This document shows, piece by piece, positions 11,231 through 13,351 of a DNA stretch of 13,351 nt (positions are counted from its first letter, which is position 1; each line of letters starts with the position of its first letter). Below the pieces are notes generated by a model. That model searched no databases, was not told the DNA's origin, and worked only from the letters and a program-made list of their open reading frames with translations. Location: positions 1 to 13,351 of the forward strand of contig WRNK01000016.1 of the NCBI GenBank assembly GCA_009776675.1, given 5' to 3'. A program made the translations under genes and the position numbers. The DNA is from Methanimicrococcus sp. (GTDB lineage: Archaea; Halobacteriota; Methanosarcinia; Methanosarcinales; Methanosarcinaceae).

Positions 11231-13351
11231 ATGATAGACATCAAAAATGAAATGGCAGTCGTTCTTGAGAAAAATTTCGGATACAAGACATTTCGTCCAA
11301 ATCAAGAAGAAGTGATTGAAGCCCTTATCTCGGGGAAAGATGCTTTTATTATTATGCCGACCGGCGGGGGAAAATCTCTGTGTTACCAAATTCCGGCGTT
11401 GGTCAAAACGGGAACGGCAATTATTGTCTCGCCGCTCATTTCACTGATGAAAGACCAAGTGGACAGTTTGGTTTCAAACGGAATCGCTGCCGCCTACTTA
11501 AACAGTACGCTGTCGGAATCGGAAAGTGTCGATATTAAAAGACGCCTCTGTGAAGGTCATCTTAAAATTCTCTATGTTGCGCCGGAACGTCTGATGATGA
11601 GCAGCACGATTTCTCTTTTGAAAAAAATACCAATCAGTCTTTTTGCGATTGACGAGGCACACTGCGTTTCGGAATGGGGGCATGACTTTCGTCCCGAATA
11701 CCGAAAACTTTCCGACATTCGGACGCATTTTCCAAACACTTGTATTGCCGCATTAACGGCAACCGCAACAGAGCGGGTCCGTCGCGATATTGTTCATGTG
11801 CTGCAATTAAAAGATCCTGTCATTAAAATTTCAAGCTTCAACCGCCCGAATTTGTCCTACCAGATCGTGGAAAAAAAAGACACGATGGAACAAATTGAAG
11901 GCTACTTGAAAAAGAATCGAAACAAATCGGGAATCATTTACTGCCAAAGCCGCGACGCCGTCGAGCGTGTCGCAGCGCGCCTGTCAAAGCTGGGATTTTC
12001 ATGCCTGCCGTATCACGCAGGTTTGTCAGATGAGAAGCGTTCCAAAAACCAAGAACGCTTTATTCACGATGACGTTGACATTATTGTCGCCACCATTGCC
12101 TTTGGAATGGGAATTGATAAACCGGATGTTCGTTTTGTCATCCATTACGATTTGCCAAAAAATTTGGAAAGCTACTACCAAGAAACCGGTCGCGGCGGAA
12201 GAGACGGGTTAGAATGTGAGTGCATTTTGTTTTTCAATCGAGGCGACTGGCATAAAATTCGTTTTTTGATTGAGAAAAAGCCAAGCAAAAAAGAAAGGGA
12301 TTTGGCGTTTCAGCAGCTCTCTCAAATTGTCGAATACTGCGAAAGTACAGAGTGCCGCCGAAACTTTTTGCTCCGCTATTTTGGAGAAACCATAACAGAG
12401 CCGTGCAACAACTGTGATTCCTGTTTTCATCCGCGCGAAAAAGTGGACGGAACCGACCAAGCCGTTTTGATGATGGAATGCGTTCATCAAACCGGACAAC
12501 GTTTTGGAATGTCGCACGTTGTTGATGTGTTATGCGGCGCCCGAACTCAAAAAGTCAAAGAAGCGCGTCATGATCGTTTAGGATGCCACGGTTCGGGAAA
12601 GCATATTTCTAAAACAGAATGGAAGCGTATCGGAAATGAATTGATTCAAGGAAATTATTTGAGCGTCAGCGGCGAGCGTTATCCGATTGTCAAACTCACA
12701 CAGATTTCTCGAAAAGTGATGGCAGGCGAAACGTGTGTTGTATTAACAGAACCGCCGATTTCAAAAATCTCAAGAAGCCAAACGATTTTGCCGGGAAAAG
12801 AAATCAGTTCGGGTGCCGGCACGTTTATTGAAGACGAAGATGTTGGCGGCGATATCGAGGATGAGTATGGTAATGTTGACAATGCCGCAGTGGATGAGTA
12901 TGATGAGAACAAAAACACATTTGAATACGAAATCATTGAAAATGAGGATGAAATCGAGGATGCCATTAATGATATCATTAACAATAAAACGAATGATGAT
13001 GAAGATTATCATGAAACCAATAGCGGTACCTTGACTTTCACCGGCAAAAAAACCATTTTATCAAATGTGATTGAAAACCCGATCCAAAAGAGTTCCAACG
13101 AATCTGTTTCCCAAAAAATTCAAATCGGAAAATTTGATGAGGCTTTATTTGACCGCCTTCGAAATTTAAGAAAAAAAATCGCTTCGGATAAAAATTTGCC
13201 GCCTTACATTATTTTTGCTGACACGAGCCTGCGCCAAATGGCGACCGATTTTCCGACAGATGGCAAAGCGTTTTTAAAAATCGTCGGCGTTGCCGAAATC
13301 AAACTCAAAAAATACGGCGGCTTGTTTATGGAAGAAATTGCTGATTATCTG
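11231..13351 (+). CDS. recQ: ATP-dependent DNA helicase RecQ, C-terminus cut by window edge
   Basis: 707 residues are visible with no stop. Superfamily 2 helicase that unwinds DNA 3' to 5' in recombination and fork repair. Motifs: FRPNQEEVI (21-29), Walker A MPTGGGKS (42-49, Lys48), DEAH box (141-144) in IDEAHCVSEWGHDFRPEY, and motif VI GRGGRDG (320-326). The zinc-binding cysteines Cys375, Cys392, Cys395 and Cys398 have the same spacing as in E. coli RecQ. A winged-helix region follows, then an unusually acidic low-complexity linker (about 533-597), then an HRDC domain from about 635 (FDEALFDRLRNLRKKIA) that is interrupted by the window end. Start ATG 11231 lacks a ribosome-binding site, but the helicase core begins within 20 residues, and a TATA box suggests a near-leaderless message. 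No neighbouring repair gene is visible. Confidence 0.95.
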   Translation, partial: MIDIKNEMAVVLEKNFGYKTFRPNQEEVIEALISGKDAFIIMPTGGGKSLCYQIPALVKTGTAIIVSPLISLMKDQVDSLVSNGIAAAYLNSTLSESESVDIKRRLCEGHLKILYVAPERLMMSSTISLLKKIPISLFAIDEAHCVSEWGHDFRPEYRKLSDIRTHFPNTCIAALTATATERVRRDIVHVLQLKDPVIKISSFNRPNLSYQIVEKKDTMEQIEGYLKKNRNKSGIIYCQSRDAVERVAARLSKLGFSCLPYHAGLSDEKRSKNQERFIHDDVDIIVATIAFGMGIDKPDVRFVIHYDLPKNLESYYQETGRGGRDGLECECILFFNRGDWHKIRFLIEKKPSKKERDLAFQQLSQIVEYCESTECRRNFLLRYFGETITEPCNNCDSCFHPREKVDGTDQAVLMMECVHQTGQRFGMSHVVDVLCGARTQKVKEARHDRLGCHGSGKHISKTEWKRIGNELIQGNYLSVSGERYPIVKLTQISRKVMAGETCVVLTEPPISKISRSQTILPGKEISSGAGTFIEDEDVGGDIEDEYGNVDNAAVDEYDENKNTFEYEIIENEDEIEDAINDIINNKTNDDEDYHETNSGTLTFTGKKTILSNVIENPIQKSSNESVSQKIQIGKFDEALFDRLRNLRKKIASDKNLPPYIIFADTSLRQMATDFPTDGKAFLKIVGVAEIKLKKYGGLFMEEIADYL

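Overview
The window reads as a piece of an archaeal chromosome, most likely from a low-GC methanogen. The decisive gene is a 64-residue ribosomal protein eS17 at 9293-9487, a family known in archaea and eukaryotes but not bacteria. Supporting signs are archaeal-looking promoters (TATA boxes about 25 nt upstream of short leaders), T-rich tracts in place of strong hairpin terminators, and a PurC that resembles methanogen PurC as I remember it. Assignment to a Methanosarcinales- or Methanocorpusculum-like, host-associated lineage is inference only.

Left block (minus strand, 6649 to 1): a very large Sel1-repeat protein (983 aa, 26 full repeats), then purC (purine synthesis), an FAD-dependent oxidoreductase of the phytoene desaturase/amine oxidase type with a lysine-rich insert, and dapA (lysine/diaminopimelate synthesis), which runs off the left edge. 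T-rich or hairpin terminators follow purC and the oxidoreductase gene, so these genes look largely separately transcribed. A nine-unit 21-bp tandem array lies just upstream of dapA.

Right block (plus strand, 6806 to 13351): a classic AAA ATPase, a 15-bp A-rich tandem array, a PhnP-like metallo-beta-lactamase-fold hydrolase (probably cotranscribed with the ATPase), rps17e, a T-rich stretch with a 36-bp tandem duplication, a membrane-anchored two-domain surface protein, a GC-richer stretch with nested and competing hairpins, and recQ, which runs off the right edge inside its HRDC domain.

The gene set is mixed housekeeping and accessory. No CRISPR array, transposase, tRNA or rRNA was seen. The most unusual signal is an ungapped duplication (about 66 bp, 48 identities) covering the 5' leader and first codons of both purC and the Sel1 gene. 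It places the Sel1 ATG opposite an internal GTG of purC. The window is also rich in simple tandem repeats, both between genes (21, 15 and 36 bp) and within proteins (Lys-rich insert, acidic linker, Sel1 solenoid).
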